A stretch of 15,129 nt of DNA from an uncultured Clostridia bacterium (lineage in GTDB: Bacteria > Bacillota > Clostridia > Christensenellales > Borkfalkiaceae), in contig CALWBJ010000055.1 of assembly GCA_944376035.1 (NCBI GenBank), forward strand, positions 1-15,129, in the 5' to 3' direction. The translations under genes were made by a program, and so were the position numbers. The notes below the pieces were generated by a model that saw only the letters and a program-made list of their open reading frames with translations, was not told the DNA's origin and made no database searches. Positions 14,834 to 15,129 of this stretch are shown piece after piece. The first letter of the stretch is position 1. Each line of letters opens with the position of its first letter.

Positions 14834-15129
14834 ATTGCACCTTAATTACAATTTTTATTACACAGCCAAAAAGTCTGTTATTTTTATATTATCACAAAAA
14901 AATATAAAAATAAAGTCATTGAACATCAAGAAATTGCAGCATATCTCTAAATTTCTTAAAGTTTTCTTCTGCCTAAAAGAAAATCTGCAAACAAAAATCT
15001 GATTAAAAAATAAAAAGACATGGCGAGCCTTTTTTATTTTTCCTAAAAACGGAAAACAGTGCCGCTTTTTAAGCTGCATAAAATCTTAGAGTTTTTATGT
15101 AAACATATATATATATCTATCTTAATTGA

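Noticed and set aside
14858..15079. Minus-strand 73-codon open frame near the window end
   Set aside because: It has no ribosome binding site and is a string of F, K and I codons from low-complexity AT DNA, with no recognisable motif. The region after 14833 otherwise shows nothing I can name.

Overview
The window looks like chromosome from a low-GC Gram-positive anaerobe, most likely a gut-type member of class Clostridia (Bacillota). The basis is AT-rich intergenic DNA, strong GGAGG-type ribosome binding sites, textbook TTGACA/TATAAT promoters, TTG starts on two transporter genes, a SpoVB-like flippase, and a class II aldolase and GAPDH of the type common in that group. This is inference from sequence character; no taxonomic marker gene is present.

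Layout. (1) 1-1900: an AT-rich block with one minus-strand lipoprotein of unknown function, a possible 38-residue membrane peptide and several strong palindromes. (2) 1925-3310: a MATE-family efflux transporter whose promoter carries a perfect inverted repeat over its -35 box. (3) 3648-5083: a membrane-anchored NERD/zinc-ribbon protein, then a GNAT acetyltransferase pseudogene with two frameshifts and a stop codon. (4) 5204-7404, minus strand: a SpoVB-like MOP-superfamily flippase followed by a small lipoprotein; a two-LysM protein (7477-7776) is divergent from the flippase. (5) 7968-10020: the remains of a sugar-utilisation locus. The 3' end of an AraC-family regulator (minus) is joined head-to-head to a 5'-truncated GH78 alpha-L-rhamnosidase (plus), as if one deletion had removed the shared promoter and the start of both genes. 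(6) 10278-13910: housekeeping metabolism, with class II fructose-bisphosphate aldolase (minus), an M29 aminopeptidase (plus) and NAD-dependent GAPDH (plus), each with its own recognisable promoter. (7) 14003-14833, minus: a short-chain dehydrogenase.

How the genes relate. Aldolase and GAPDH are consecutive-stage glycolytic enzymes and show the choosy codon use of highly expressed genes. The flippase and LysM protein both belong to cell-envelope or spore-envelope biology and share a 72-bp divergent intergenic region. The rest looks like accessory turnover: two pseudogenised loci, two unrelated lipoproteins and an efflux pump.

I found no CRISPR array, RNA gene, transposase, phage module or defence system. 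The most informative signals are the araC/rhamnosidase deletion junction, the operator-like palindrome on the MATE promoter and the possibly leaderless LysM gene. None of them amounts to a clearly new biological system.
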